Shown here one piece after another: positions 31,968 to 40,119 of a DNA stretch of 44,728 nt. How positions within the stretch are numbered: the stretch's first letter is position 1; every line of letters starts with the position of its first letter. The notes beneath the pieces were generated by a model, which was not told the DNA's origin, made no database searches, and was given only the letters and a program-made list of their open reading frames with translations. Origin of the DNA: an uncultured Eubacteriales bacterium (GTDB lineage: Bacteria; Bacillota; Clostridia; Lachnospirales; Lachnospiraceae); the NCBI GenBank assembly GCA_900316715.1, contig ONEC01000006.1:1-44728 (forward strand), read 5' to 3'. The translations under genes were made by a program, and so were the position numbers.

Positions 31968-32000
31968 GAAAAAAACCGGCAGATTTTGCAATCTGCCGGT
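31968..32000 (-). terminator. Strong rho-independent terminator after rfbB
   Basis: ACCGGCAGATT / AATCTGCCGGT form a perfect 11-bp stem with a 4-nt loop, followed on the minus strand by TTTTTTTT. Confidence 0.95.
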
Positions 32001-32032
32001 CCTTAAACCAGAGTATTAACTTAATCTATCAA

Positions 32033-33052
32033 TTAGCGGTTTCCGTACATCTTCTCGTAGTAATTCTGATACTCACCTGAGATGATCGGCTCCCACCATT
32101 CCTGATTATCAAGATACCACTTAATAGTCTTCTTGATACCATCTGCAAACATTGTCTCAGGAAGCCATCCGAGCTCGTTATGGATCTTTGTAGGGTCGAT
32201 AGCGTATCTCATATCGTGGCCCTTACGGTCAGCAACATATGTGATAAGGCTTTCAGGCTTTCCAAGTTCCTTACAGATAAGCTTAACGATGTCGATGTTC
32301 TTCATCTCATTATGACCACCGATGTTGTAAACCTCACCAACTCTTCCGTTATGGATAACAAGGTCGATTGCCTTGCAGTGATCCTCAACATACAGCCAGT
32401 CTCTTACGTTAAGACCTTCACCATATACAGGAAGCGGCTTATCATGAAGTGCATTGATGATCATGAGAGGAATAAGCTTCTCAGGGAAATGATATGGTCC
32501 ATAGTTATTTGAGCAGCGGCTGATAGATACCGGAAGACCAAATGTTCTGTGATATGCAAGAACAAGAAGATCTGCTCCCGCCTTTGATGAGCTGTATGGG
32601 CTGCTTGTGTGAATAGGTGTCTCCTCTGTGAAGAAGAGGTCAGGTCTGTCAAGCGGAAGGTCTCCATAAACCTCATCTGTAGATACCTGATGATATCTCT
32701 TAATTCCGTACTTTCTACAAGCATCCATAAGTACTGATGTACCGATGATATTTGTCTCAAGGAAGATGCTTGGGTTCTCGATAGAACGGTCAACATGGCT
32801 CTCTGCAGCGAAGTTTACAACCATATCCGGATGCTCTTCCTCAAAAAGCTTTTCTACTGCTGCTCTGTCTGTGATGCTTTCCTTTACAAATCTGAAGTTC
32901 GGATTGTCCATAACAGGTGCAAGTGTTGAAAGATTACCTGCGTATGTAAGACAGTCTAAACATACGATTCTGTAATCAGGATACTTATTTAACATATGAA
33001 ATACGAAATTACTGCCGATGAAACCTGCACCACCTGTAACTATAATTGTCAT
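32033..33052 (-). CDS. rfbB: dTDP-glucose 4,6-dehydratase
   Basis: This enzyme converts dTDP-glucose to dTDP-4-keto-6-deoxyglucose, the second step of dTDP-rhamnose and other deoxysugar synthesis for surface polysaccharide. The 339-residue SDR protein has the NAD motif GGAGFIGSNFV, the Thr-Asp-Glu catalytic trio in STDEVYGDL, and Tyr/Lys in SPYSSSKAGAD, with DNPNFRFVKESITD and RCSNNYGPYHFPEKLIP, all typical of RmlB. It stands alone: no rmlA, rmlC or rmlD is adjacent, and it has its own promoter region and terminator. AAAGGAG precedes the ATG. Confidence 0.96.
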   Translation of the reverse strand: MTIIVTGGAGFIGSNFVFHMLNKYPDYRIVCLDCLTYAGNLSTLAPVMDNPNFRFVKESITDRAAVEKLFEEEHPDMVVNFAAESHVDRSIENPSIFLETNIIGTSVLMDACRKYGIKRYHQVSTDEVYGDLPLDRPDLFFTEETPIHTSSPYSSSKAGADLLVLAYHRTFGLPVSISRCSNNYGPYHFPEKLIPLMIINALHDKPLPVYGEGLNVRDWLYVEDHCKAIDLVIHNGRVGEVYNIGGHNEMKNIDIVKLICKELGKPESLITYVADRKGHDMRYAIDPTKIHNELGWLPETMFADGIKKTIKWYLDNQEWWEPIISGEYQNYYEKMYGNR

Positions 33053-33076
33053 AGTATGACTCCTTTCATAAATGTC

Positions 33077-33105
33077 CGGTACTGAGTTATCTTATGTCAG
33101 TACCG
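33077..33105 (-). promoter_or_regulatory. 9-bp perfect hairpin in the rfbB leader
   Basis: CGGTACTGA / TCAGTACCG arms around an 11-nt loop lie in the untranslated leader of rfbB, about 25 nt before the ATG. No T run follows in either direction, so it is not a simple terminator. It may control translation or mRNA stability. Confidence 0.55.
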
Positions 33106-33123
33106 ATTATTGGTTCTGAGGCC

Positions 33124-33154
33124 ACTATAATGGGTGACGTAACGTCATGCGCAA
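33124..33154 (-). promoter_or_regulatory. rfbB promoter with palindromic operator in the spacer
   Basis: On the minus strand TTGCGC (33149-33154) is followed by an ATTATAGT -10 region (33124-33131; spacing 16-19 depending on the hexamer chosen). The perfect 13-bp palindrome TGACGT-A-ACGTCA (33135-33147, plus strand) lies between the two boxes, as a repressor or MerR-type activator site would. Confidence 0.55.
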
Positions 33155-33205
33155 GTACTTTTTTCAAAATTCATTATTTTTTAATTAATCACCCCGGAAC
33201 AAGCC

Positions 33206-34396
33206 TTAATATGCCTTGAAATATCCCGCTTCTTTCGTGATCCTGAAGCCCTTGTCCCTGCTGACCTTCTTCTCAACGAAGGATCTGAATTCCTTATATC
33301 GGTCAATGATATACTGATTCTGATTACCATGGCACGACATTATATATTCAAGAAGAGGCTCTGCCTTATCAACCAGCAGTGCATCATCATAGATTACCTT
33401 TTCCACATTCTCAAAACTCGTTTCCAGTATATCCGCTCCATTATCCAGTCCGAAAATGTGGTACAATTCCCTTGCAGCAAGATCTATCCTGTCATCAAAT
33501 CCCTTTACAAGTTCCGTAATCTCCTTCATATGCCTGCTGCCATAGGTACTTGCATAGAGTACACCTCCCGGCTTAAGAACACGCCTTATCTCGGCAGCTG
33601 CATTCTCAGGATTCTCACAGTAAAACAGTATATGATTTGCTATCACCACATCAAAATGATCATCCTCATATGGAATATTCTCACAGCTGAACTCTTTGAA
33701 GGATATGGTCTTCTTCAGTGAATCAAGATTTCTTCTGGCATCCTGAAGCATTCCACCTGAAATATCCGAAAGTACTATTTCAGTACCTTTTCCCTTTGGA
33801 ATCCGGTTTATATTCTCCGTCCAGAGTGCTCCGTTGCCGCATCCCACCTCTAAGATCTTCATTCCCGGTGCAAGATGCATCTCACTGAATATCCATGGGA
33901 ACCAGCCTGCACTATTCACTGAATATAACTTATGCAGCTTTATCCTGGCAGATACATTGTTTGCATTCTGATACTGCTTATTAAGGCTGTTCTCCATACT
34001 GGTAAGGTCGATTATGCTGAGCATTTTATCCCAGTCGATAGTCTGTCCCTCCTCATAAGCAACCAGGGTTTCATCGACAGCCTTCTTAACAAGCTGCATC
34101 TGATCTATCTTGTCGCTTATCAGAGTCTGCTGAAGCTTCAGGGAATCCACCATGAAGTTTTTATCCTCAGCCTTTACCATCAGCTCCTTGATCTCATCCA
34201 GAGAAAATCCCAGATACTTATAAAGAAGGATCTGCTGAAGCTTCACCAGATCCTTCGTAGTATAATACCTTGCTCCTGTCGATTCATTTACAAAGCTAGG
34301 CTTTAATATATTCTGTTTATCATAGAACCTCACGGTTCTTACAGACACCCTGGCCATCTTTGCAAACTGGCCGGATGTCAGATATCCATTCTCCAT
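33206..34396 (-). CDS. MerR-type regulator fused to a SAM methyltransferase
   Basis: A 396-residue two-domain protein. Residues 1-75 are a MerR winged helix (LTSGQFAKMARVSVRTVRFYDKQNIL, then GARYYTTKDLVKLQQI), followed by a dimerising helix (about 80-130). From about 175 it is a class I methyltransferase with motif I ILEVGCGNG, LSDISGGML, an acidic motif in FDVVIANHILFYCENP, and RRVLKPGGVLYASTYG. The methyltransferase probably acts as a SAM- or substrate-responsive part, or modifies the small molecule that the MerR part senses. It lies 22 nt after the GGDEF gene on the same strand. The natural substrate is unknown. Confidence 0.9.
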   Translation of the reverse strand: MENGYLTSGQFAKMARVSVRTVRFYDKQNILKPSFVNESTGARYYTTKDLVKLQQILLYKYLGFSLDEIKELMVKAEDKNFMVDSLKLQQTLISDKIDQMQLVKKAVDETLVAYEEGQTIDWDKMLSIIDLTSMENSLNKQYQNANNVSARIKLHKLYSVNSAGWFPWIFSEMHLAPGMKILEVGCGNGALWTENINRIPKGKGTEIVLSDISGGMLQDARRNLDSLKKTISFKEFSCENIPYEDDHFDVVIANHILFYCENPENAAAEIRRVLKPGGVLYASTYGSRHMKEITELVKGFDDRIDLAARELYHIFGLDNGADILETSFENVEKVIYDDALLVDKAEPLLEYIMSCHGNQNQYIIDRYKEFRSFVEKKVSRDKGFRITKEAGYFKAY

Positions 34397-34418
34397 GACA
34401 ATCCTTTATATGTATAGT

Positions 34419-35825
34419 CTATCTGTTGCTTCTGTACTGCAGTTCCGGATGCTTCTCGTAATAAGCTTCCTTATCTGCATACATCCTCTCGTCTGCCTCA
34501 TGCATGGCTTTTCTGATATCCAGATTCTTGTCTCCGAAACATGTACCCACAGCCAGCTTAACTGCGCCGGAACCATCTGAATTCTTTCTGAGATTCTCAA
34601 CCAGCTTATTAAATTTCTCTTCAGTTTCTCCTGTCTGAAGTATCAGGAACTCATCACCGCCGACTCTGAAAATCTCCCCTTCCGGAAATGCATCTCTCAG
34701 AACACAGGCAGCTGCCTTGAGAAGCTCATCACCTGCTATATGTCCGTCGGTATCATTTACAGTCTTAAGACCGTTAAGATCTGCAAATACAATTCCATAA
34801 TCACCGATAAGCGGATTAAGTCCGGATACGATATCCGTAACTCTGTTATTCATTGCATTACGATTATAGAGTCCGGTAAGAAGATCTGTATCACTAAGAA
34901 TCTTCATACGCTTAAAGAGCTGATGGTTGGAAATCTCAGCAGCTAATATAAACGATGTAACACCCAGTATAGACTTGATATTAAGTGTTTCCTCACTGTT
35001 AAAATTAGTAGCCATTATATAACCGATAGTCTCACCATTAGTTCTGAGTGGGAAAAGAACAAGACTGTATATCTCATCATGTTTTAAAGATTTATACCAT
35101 CTCTCGTCAACTTCTTTAAGATTTTCAAGTTCTTTCTCATCATGTATGATATAGCAATTGCTTCCTGCAATCAGCTGATCCCATACTTCAACTATATCAA
35201 AGAAGCCTTCTCCCAAAAATGTTTCGTCCGGCCTTATATGATCATCTTCAACTACACTATCACAGAGCATGGAGGCTGTACGTTTTTTGAAGTCGGTGAG
35301 CAATATACAGCTTCTGTTTGCTCCACAGTATTCCCTGAGATCATGTATGATAGAATCCATGGCTGCATGAAAATCATCAGATTCTCTCATTTTAATACTT
35401 GTTCTGATTACCTGTACTGCGATATCAGGTGAAATGTCTGAAAGCTTTGATGTATCAACCTTTGACTGCATATCATAGGAAAACAGATAGTAACCCTTAT
35501 CTTTCTCATCAGATATAAGCGGCATCATAATAACTTCCATCCATGCGTTATAAAATGCTGCATCTACGTATGAGTGGACTATCTTATTCTCCTTTACACA
35601 TCTGCAACTCATAGCCTCAAAATTAAGGTCATTAGGAACATAATTATAGTATGGCTTTCCCGGAACAAAATCCTCTCTCTTAACATTTACAGATGCAAGA
35701 TAAAGATCATTCGCTGCTTCAAGACAGATTTCTCCGCATGATCCATCTTCATTGATCTTTACAGACAATACACTAGCTATCTTCTTCTGTTTATTCGCAA
35801 CTTCATTATAATCCAATGGGCTCAC
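34419..35825 (-). CDS. GAF-GGDEF protein, probable diguanylate cyclase
   Basis: A soluble 468-residue protein. The N-terminal 130 residues look PAS-like. The middle (about 150-305) has GAF character (CGANRSCILLTDF, LVLFPLRTNGETIGYIMATNF). The C-terminal GGDEF domain has DTDLLTGLYNRNAM, FADLNGLKTVND, HIAGDELL and an intact RVGGDEFLIL active loop, so cyclic di-GMP synthesis is likely. The usual RxxD inhibitory site before the loop is absent. The start is uncertain: a GTG at 35825 touches a G-run, while a TTG at 35816 stands 8 nt after it. No transmembrane segment. Confidence 0.9.
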   Translation of the reverse strand: MSPLDYNEVANKQKKIASVLSVKINEDGSCGEICLEAANDLYLASVNVKREDFVPGKPYYNYVPNDLNFEAMSCRCVKENKIVHSYVDAAFYNAWMEVIMMPLISDEKDKGYYLFSYDMQSKVDTSKLSDISPDIAVQVIRTSIKMRESDDFHAAMDSIIHDLREYCGANRSCILLTDFKKRTASMLCDSVVEDDHIRPDETFLGEGFFDIVEVWDQLIAGSNCYIIHDEKELENLKEVDERWYKSLKHDEIYSLVLFPLRTNGETIGYIMATNFNSEETLNIKSILGVTSFILAAEISNHQLFKRMKILSDTDLLTGLYNRNAMNNRVTDIVSGLNPLIGDYGIVFADLNGLKTVNDTDGHIAGDELLKAAACVLRDAFPEGEIFRVGGDEFLILQTGETEEKFNKLVENLRKNSDGSGAVKLAVGTCFGDKNLDIRKAMHEADERMYADKEAYYEKHPELQYRSNR

Positions 35826-35892
35826 CCCCCAATTGTTAAAGTTATGCCTATCAGCAGTGAAAAAACCTCTGAATAGACAATACCACGAATAT

Positions 35893-35922
35893 ATTATACC
35901 TTAAAATTGTCTGAAAAATCAA
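35893..35922 (-). promoter_or_regulatory. Probable promoter of the GGDEF gene
   Basis: On the minus strand TATAAT (35893-35898) is preceded by TTGATT with a 19-nt spacer. The leader to the gene start is about 65 nt. Spacing is slightly long, so an activator may help. Confidence 0.5.
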
Positions 35923-35949
35923 AATAAAATCTCCGATTCAGTTTAAATT

Positions 35950-35991
35950 ATTAATCAATTAAACTTGATTACAAGCAATAATTAATCAATT
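35950..35991. repeat. Pair of 11-bp direct repeats before the GGDEF promoter
   Basis: ATTAATCAATT occurs at 35950-35960 and 35981-35991, 31 bp apart, upstream of the GGDEF promoter and touching the end of the VOC gene. AT-rich, so chance is possible; the three-turn phasing could suit a dimeric activator. Confidence 0.35.
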
Positions 35992-36375
35992 CCCCACGGT
36001 AATCTCTATCAGATTCCCTTCTATGCCTATAAAACAGCTCTCATAGTAGCCATCACCTGTGGTACGCGGACCACTGACAATCTCATATCCATCCGATCTG
36101 ATTCTCTCAGTCAGTGTATCAAGCTCTTCCTTAGTCTTAACTGCAAATGCGATATGACTATAACCCGTACAGTTTAGCTTATTATCATTATCCTCAACCC
36201 CGGGCTTATTCATTACCTCAAGTCTTGAACCATCTTCAAAAGAAATAAAATAAGACCTGAAGCCCGTAGTCTTGTTATGATATCCATCATTAGACTTACC
36301 GTCAAAATACTTTACAAAAAAGTCTCTGGCTCCCTCCAGATTATTTACATATATTGCAACATGTTCTATCTTCAC
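35986..36375 (-). CDS. VOC family (glyoxalase-like) protein
   Basis: About 129 residues, starting at a GTG (36375) with AGGAGG 7 nt upstream; the longer frame to 36423 lacks such a site and would overlap the HAD gene. The fold is the vicinal oxygen chelate type: KIEHVAIYVNNLEGARDFFVKYF at the start, YSHIAFAVKTKEELDTL in the middle and IEGNLIEITVG at the end. Metal-ligand positions are visible as His4, His around YSHIAF and the Glu in NLIEIT. Could be a lactoylglutathione-lyase-like enzyme or a resistance-type binding protein. It starts 1 nt after the HAD gene. Confidence 0.88.
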   Translation of the reverse strand: MKIEHVAIYVNNLEGARDFFVKYFDGKSNDGYHNKTTGFRSYFISFEDGSRLEVMNKPGVEDNDNKLNCTGYSHIAFAVKTKEELDTLTERIRSDGYEIVSGPRTTGDGYYESCFIGIEGNLIEITVGN

Positions 36376-36376
36376 G

Positions 36377-37210
36377 CTAAAACCTCCTGTCGTATAACTG
36401 CTGCAGATATTCAGCCACTCCATCTTCTTCGTTTGAGCCGATTACTGCTGTTGCATATTTTTTCAGCTCCGGCAATGCATTCTCTACCGCATAGGCTTCA
36501 TCCGCCACCTGAAACATAGGAATATCATTTACCGAATCTCCGAATACAACTATTTTTTCCAGTCCCAGCTTCTCCTTAAGTCTGACTATTGCCTTGGCCT
36601 TGGTACTGTTCTCAGGACATATCTCCAGCCAGTATTCCTCATCATAGGAATCCTGCTGAAATACTGCCTCCCATCCGGAACTGTCTTTTACTTTTTCATA
36701 TACAGGTCTAAGTACATCCCTGTCATCGATCATAGTGATATATCCGACGTCCCCTGCCCAGAGCTCATCTATATCACTCACTATCTTAAGACCCTTTTCG
36801 CCTTCATGCTCTTCCAGATATTTCTTTATTCCAAGAGAATGCTCTCCGGCATAGAAGACCTTTTCCATTTCGCCGCCATGCCAGATACTTGTAAAGCCAT
36901 AGACTGGAAGGTCTGTGAGAATCTCTCTGATTGAACTCACTTCTTCTTTGGTAAAGACTGCCTTCTCCATAATTTCAAGAGTCCCCGGTGCTGCAAGAGC
37001 CGTACCATTTCTCACAACCAGGGGAATCGATATATCGAGCGGCTTTACTATATGCTGCAGGCTGCTCACGGATCTGGCCGACGCAACAGTAAAGTTCATC
37101 CCCTCTTCTATAAGTTTATTGATAATACTAATAGATCTTTCAGAGACGCTCTTATCACCTCTCATGAGCGTCCCGTCAAGATCTGTAACATACAAAGTCT
37201 TATTTGTCAT
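36377..37210 (-). CDS. HAD-superfamily (Cof-type) phosphatase
   Basis: A 277-residue haloacid-dehalogenase-like phosphatase with a type IIB cap. Motif I is VTDLDGTLM (nucleophile Asp9 and Asp11), followed by the helix SERSISIINKLIEEG, motif II in FTVASARS, a lysine in the C-terminal core (KAKAIVRLKEKLGL), and motif III/IV VVFGDSVNDIPMFQVADEAYAVENA. Such enzymes dephosphorylate sugar phosphates or flavin precursors; the substrate is not readable from sequence. It lies 37 nt after the CPBP gene and is coupled to the VOC gene. Confidence 0.92.
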   Translation of the reverse strand: MTNKTLYVTDLDGTLMRGDKSVSERSISIINKLIEEGMNFTVASARSVSSLQHIVKPLDISIPLVVRNGTALAAPGTLEIMEKAVFTKEEVSSIREILTDLPVYGFTSIWHGGEMEKVFYAGEHSLGIKKYLEEHEGEKGLKIVSDIDELWAGDVGYITMIDDRDVLRPVYEKVKDSSGWEAVFQQDSYDEEYWLEICPENSTKAKAIVRLKEKLGLEKIVVFGDSVNDIPMFQVADEAYAVENALPELKKYATAVIGSNEEDGVAEYLQQLYDRRF

Positions 37211-37247
37211 TTAATTCTTCCACGTCATACTTTCTGTCTCTGTCTCG

Positions 37248-38051
37248 TTATAAATTTACCTGTGCTGTTGCTGGTTTCTTTGATCGTCCTGACAGCCGTA
37301 TTATTATTGCCGATACCGGCAGTATGATCAGATTAAGCAGTACCACTATCATGGCTCTGCTGTTGTTCTGAGCCATAAAGATCGTAAAGTAACAGCCATA
37401 AAGATTAAACAGCATATGAAGTAATATGCCCGGCCAAAGCTTTCCTGTCTTCACTCTTACATCTGCCCATACAAGGCCCACTAAAAATGTTGAGAATAAC
37501 TGTGGAAGTCCCTGAGAAAAAAGATGTGGCAATCCAAATAATATCGCAGACATGAGTATTGCTTTCTTTTCACCAAGAACCAGCAGTCTGTCTAAGAAAA
37601 GCTTTCTGAAAAACAGCTCCTCTACTATAGGTGCAAAGATAAGCAGTAATACGAGATAAAAAATCTTATGTTCTCCCCATACCTGCTCAAATGTCATGCC
37701 CTGTGCCGGGAAACCCATAATCCTCATAATGATATTCAGAATCATCATAACAGGCATAGCCATTCCCATCTGAATAAGAAAAGACTTTAATATAAAGCCC
37801 GGTGTTACTTCTACGGATCCTGATGCAATATAACCTCTGTCCGGTTTCTTCATTCCTCTGACTATCAGATATGCCGCACCTATACCTAGTGTATATGGCA
37901 CCACCATAGCACTGAATATCATTCTGATAACCTCCGGAAGCCTTCCTTCCAGCATCGGATCTATAAATACTCCATAGCATTTATAGATTATAAACCAAAC
38001 AGCAAGTGCAGTAAAAACTCTTAAAACCGTTAAAATATTATTATTCTTCAT
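37248..38051 (-). CDS. CPBP-family intramembrane protease
   Basis: The 267-residue polytopic protein has about eight hydrophobic segments and the Abi/CAAX (Rce1-like) signature: EELFFR (Glu144, Glu145, Arg149), His176 in LPHLFSQ, and HMLFN (His212, Asn216). In bacteria these are linked to bacteriocin maturation or self-immunity, or to membrane-protein regulation. It overlaps the end of the DUF3021-like gene by 11 nt, and its regulator gene LytTR lies two genes upstream, so this looks like a quorum- or stress-regulated unit. No bacteriocin precursor is recognisable nearby. Confidence 0.9.
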   Translation of the reverse strand: MKNNNILTVLRVFTALAVWFIIYKCYGVFIDPMLEGRLPEVIRMIFSAMVVPYTLGIGAAYLIVRGMKKPDRGYIASGSVEVTPGFILKSFLIQMGMAMPVMMILNIIMRIMGFPAQGMTFEQVWGEHKIFYLVLLLIFAPIVEELFFRKLFLDRLLVLGEKKAILMSAILFGLPHLFSQGLPQLFSTFLVGLVWADVRVKTGKLWPGILLHMLFNLYGCYFTIFMAQNNSRAMIVVLLNLIILPVSAIIIRLSGRSKKPATAQVNL

Positions 38052-38508
38052 CCCACGAATGCTCCTTTTGAAATTCTTTCAGAGCATCATTCATTTTATC
38101 AGTTTTAGCTTTTTCCAGAAAATATTCCACCAGCTGCCTTATAGTAAACGTCACTACAAAGATAGCAATATAGATACCTATCATCCAAAGATCCAGCGAT
38201 ACTCCCATATCTCTGACAATATCTATAACCAGTATCAGAGCAGTCAGCAGATACAGTGGCATAAAGATCAGATTCTTCACATAGAATGGCTTGCTCCTGC
38301 ACCAGTTTGTCTCACCAAACATAAGCCTGACAACTGATAAAATGCCTATTATAAAGAATGCTATCCATATCTTCACTATATGAACCGGCTTGATATAAAT
38401 ATCCGATAAGCTAAAAGTTATTGAATAGAATAAGATGCCCATTGAGAAGCCGATGGCAGTAGTTGAAAATGCTTTTTTTATGATGTTTTTGAATCTTTCA
38501 TTACTCAT
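38041..38508 (-). CDS. Four-helix membrane protein, DUF3021 type
   Basis: About 155 residues with four membrane segments (approximately 13-32, 42-61, 79-98, 108-130) and a charged C-terminal tail (LEKAKTDKMNDALKEFQ). Small four-helix proteins of this type are regularly encoded directly after a LytTR-domain regulator, and are thought to modulate it at the membrane; that pairing is seen here with overlapping genes. The ATG at 38508 is 7 nt from GGAGG, better than the ATG at 38511. Family name from recollection of pattern, not a search. Confidence 0.85.
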   Translation of the reverse strand: MSNERFKNIIKKAFSTTAIGFSMGILFYSITFSLSDIYIKPVHIVKIWIAFFIIGILSVVRLMFGETNWCRSKPFYVKNLIFMPLYLLTALILVIDIVRDMGVSLDLWMIGIYIAIFVVTFTIRQLVEYFLEKAKTDKMNDALKEFQKEHSWDEE

Positions 38509-38960
38509 CATTTTGCCTCCTTCATTCCTATGCCTGCTTTAAAATCAGCGACATAGTTTCTGGACACCACTATCCACTCTCCGTTACGAAGCTCTAGTTT
38601 CAGCCTTCTTGCGTCCTCCGGAGCTATCCGCTTCACAGCTTTGATATTAACGATAACGGATTTGGATATTCTGACAAAATGCCTCTTTTCGAGATCTTCT
38701 TCGAGATCATAAAGGGTTCTTTTAATTCTATAGAATTCCTGATCTGTATAGCCATATACATTTCTGTCTACCGCCTCAAAATAAAGGACTCTGGATATTC
38801 GTACCGGTACCTTATCTCCATTCTCCTTTTCTCCCATCAGCGTATCTTCAACATTTCTGACAGACTCTATGATGGCCTCAACCTCGTTATCCCTTTCCCT
38901 GCATCTGATCTCAACTTCAGTTTCAGAGAGATTCATTTTATCCTTTACAAAAATTTTCAA
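38508..38960 (-). CDS. LytTR-domain transcription regulator
   Basis: A 150-residue protein without a receiver domain. The C-terminal half is a LytTR DNA-binding domain: VPVRISRVLYFEAVDRNVYGYT, FYRIKRTLYDLEEDLEKRHFVRISKSVIVNIKAVKRI and LRNGEWIVVSRNYVADFK. The N-terminal 50 residues are a short beta-alpha part. It heads the operon with the DUF3021-like protein, the CPBP protease, the HAD phosphatase and the VOC protein. A perfect palindrome upstream of its own promoter is the likely binding site, giving autoregulation. Control by the membrane partner is inference. Confidence 0.92.
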   Translation of the reverse strand: MKIFVKDKMNLSETEVEIRCRERDNEVEAIIESVRNVEDTLMGEKENGDKVPVRISRVLYFEAVDRNVYGYTDQEFYRIKRTLYDLEEDLEKRHFVRISKSVIVNIKAVKRIAPEDARRLKLELRNGEWIVVSRNYVADFKAGIGMKEAK

Positions 38961-38982
38961 TACTGACGCTCCTCATGCATCC

Positions 38983-39011
38983 CTTATACTTTAGTTTGTT
39001 TTTCTATTCAA
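38983..39011 (-). promoter_or_regulatory. Promoter of the LytTR operon
   Basis: On the minus strand TTGAAT (39006-39011), a 17-nt spacer and TATAAG (38983-38988); the ATG is 23 nt further on and has a GAGGAG site. Confidence 0.7.
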
Positions 39012-39026
39012 CAGATTGCGAATAAG

Positions 39027-39044
39027 ATGTACATTTCTGTACAT
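39027..39044. promoter_or_regulatory. 18-bp palindrome upstream of the LytTR promoter
   Basis: ATGTACA-TTTC-TGTACAT has perfect 7-bp arms and ends 15 bp before the -35 box of the LytTR operon, the position of an activator site. LytTR is the likely binder. Confidence 0.6.
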
Positions 39045-39082
39045 AACCCGCCACATCGGCCTGGTTTTCCGTCTGCGCTGTT

Positions 39083-40105
39083 TTACAGCTCAACCTTTCC
39101 GGCAAGAATATCCTTATAATCAGCCAGGTTCTTCCTCAGCAGATTCGGTGTATCCAGCTCATAAGGACATCTGGTCTTGCAGAGTCCGCAGTCTACGCAC
39201 TGTTCAATCTGCATCATGTTGGCCTGCCACTCTTCTGAGAGGAAATTCTCTGATGGAGCTCGGCGGATCAGCTGTGACATTCTTGCACAGTTGTTAATCT
39301 GTATTCCTACAGTACATGGCATACAATATCCGCATCCCCGGCAGAAATCACCCATGAGGTTTCGTCTGTCTGCCTCTATAAATGCAGCTATCTCATCCGT
39401 CATCTTCACATCCTTATCAAAGAAGCTGAGCCACTGAGCCAGTTCTTCTTCTCTTTGAATTCCCCATATTGGAAGTGCGTTATACTGACTCATGAACGCC
39501 ATACAGGCATCGCTGTTTGTAAGCAGTCCTCCCGACAGTCCCTTCATGGCTATAAAGCCCATCCCTGCCTCTTCTGTGGCCTTCACAAGGGCAATATCCC
39601 TGTCGGTCGCAAGATAACAGAACGGAAACTGCAGTGTCTCATAGAGACCGCTCTCTACTATCTCTTCTGCAACACCGATTAAGTGTGCCGTGATTCCTAT
39701 ATGTCTTATCTTTCCCTGTTTCTTTGCCTCCACCATGGCTTCGTACATTCCTGTACCATCGCCCGGCTTATAGCACTGCTGTACACAGTGGAACTGGTAA
39801 ATATCCAGATAATCTGTTCTGAGATTCCTGAGCGTTGTTTCGAGATCCTCCCAGAACTTTTCAGGAGTCTTAGCCATGGTCTTCGATGAGATATAAACCT
39901 TCTCACGCATTCCATCAAATGCCGCTCCCATCTTCTCCTCACTGTCGGAGTAAGCTCTCGCTGTGTCGAAGAATCTCATTCCACCATCATATGCACCGCG
40001 AAGCAGCTTCACCGCCATCTCAAGACTTACTCTCTGAATAGGCAGTGCACCGAAGGCATTCTGCGGAACCCTGATTCCTGTTTTACCCAATACAATTTCT
40101 CTCAT
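39083..40105 (-). CDS. Aldo/keto reductase with C-terminal iron-sulfur domain
   Basis: The 340-residue protein has an N-terminal aldo/keto reductase barrel with the catalytic set visible as FFDTARAY (Asp47, Tyr52), SSKT (Lys75) and YQFHCVQ (His106). The C-terminal part has two cysteine motifs, CRGCGYCMPC and CVDCGLCKTRCP, that bind iron-sulfur clusters, suggesting a ferredoxin-linked oxidoreductase. This fusion is common in anaerobes. The ATG follows AAGGAG. It lies 14 nt after the broken hipA gene and may be transcribed from the hip promoter. Substrate unknown. Confidence 0.92.
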   Translation of the reverse strand: MREIVLGKTGIRVPQNAFGALPIQRVSLEMAVKLLRGAYDGGMRFFDTARAYSDSEEKMGAAFDGMREKVYISSKTMAKTPEKFWEDLETTLRNLRTDYLDIYQFHCVQQCYKPGDGTGMYEAMVEAKKQGKIRHIGITAHLIGVAEEIVESGLYETLQFPFCYLATDRDIALVKATEEAGMGFIAMKGLSGGLLTNSDACMAFMSQYNALPIWGIQREEELAQWLSFFDKDVKMTDEIAAFIEADRRNLMGDFCRGCGYCMPCTVGIQINNCARMSQLIRRAPSENFLSEEWQANMMQIEQCVDCGLCKTRCPYELDTPNLLRKNLADYKDILAGKVEL

Positions 40106-40119
40106 AAGCGTAAACTCCT

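Noticed and set aside
35950-35991. Attachment site or mobile element end
   Set aside because: The direct repeat is short and AT-rich with no integrase, transposase or foreign gene nearby.
35986-36375. Antibiotic (bleomycin/fosfomycin) resistance gene
   Set aside because: VOC proteins have many roles; neither the sequence nor the neighbours favour resistance.
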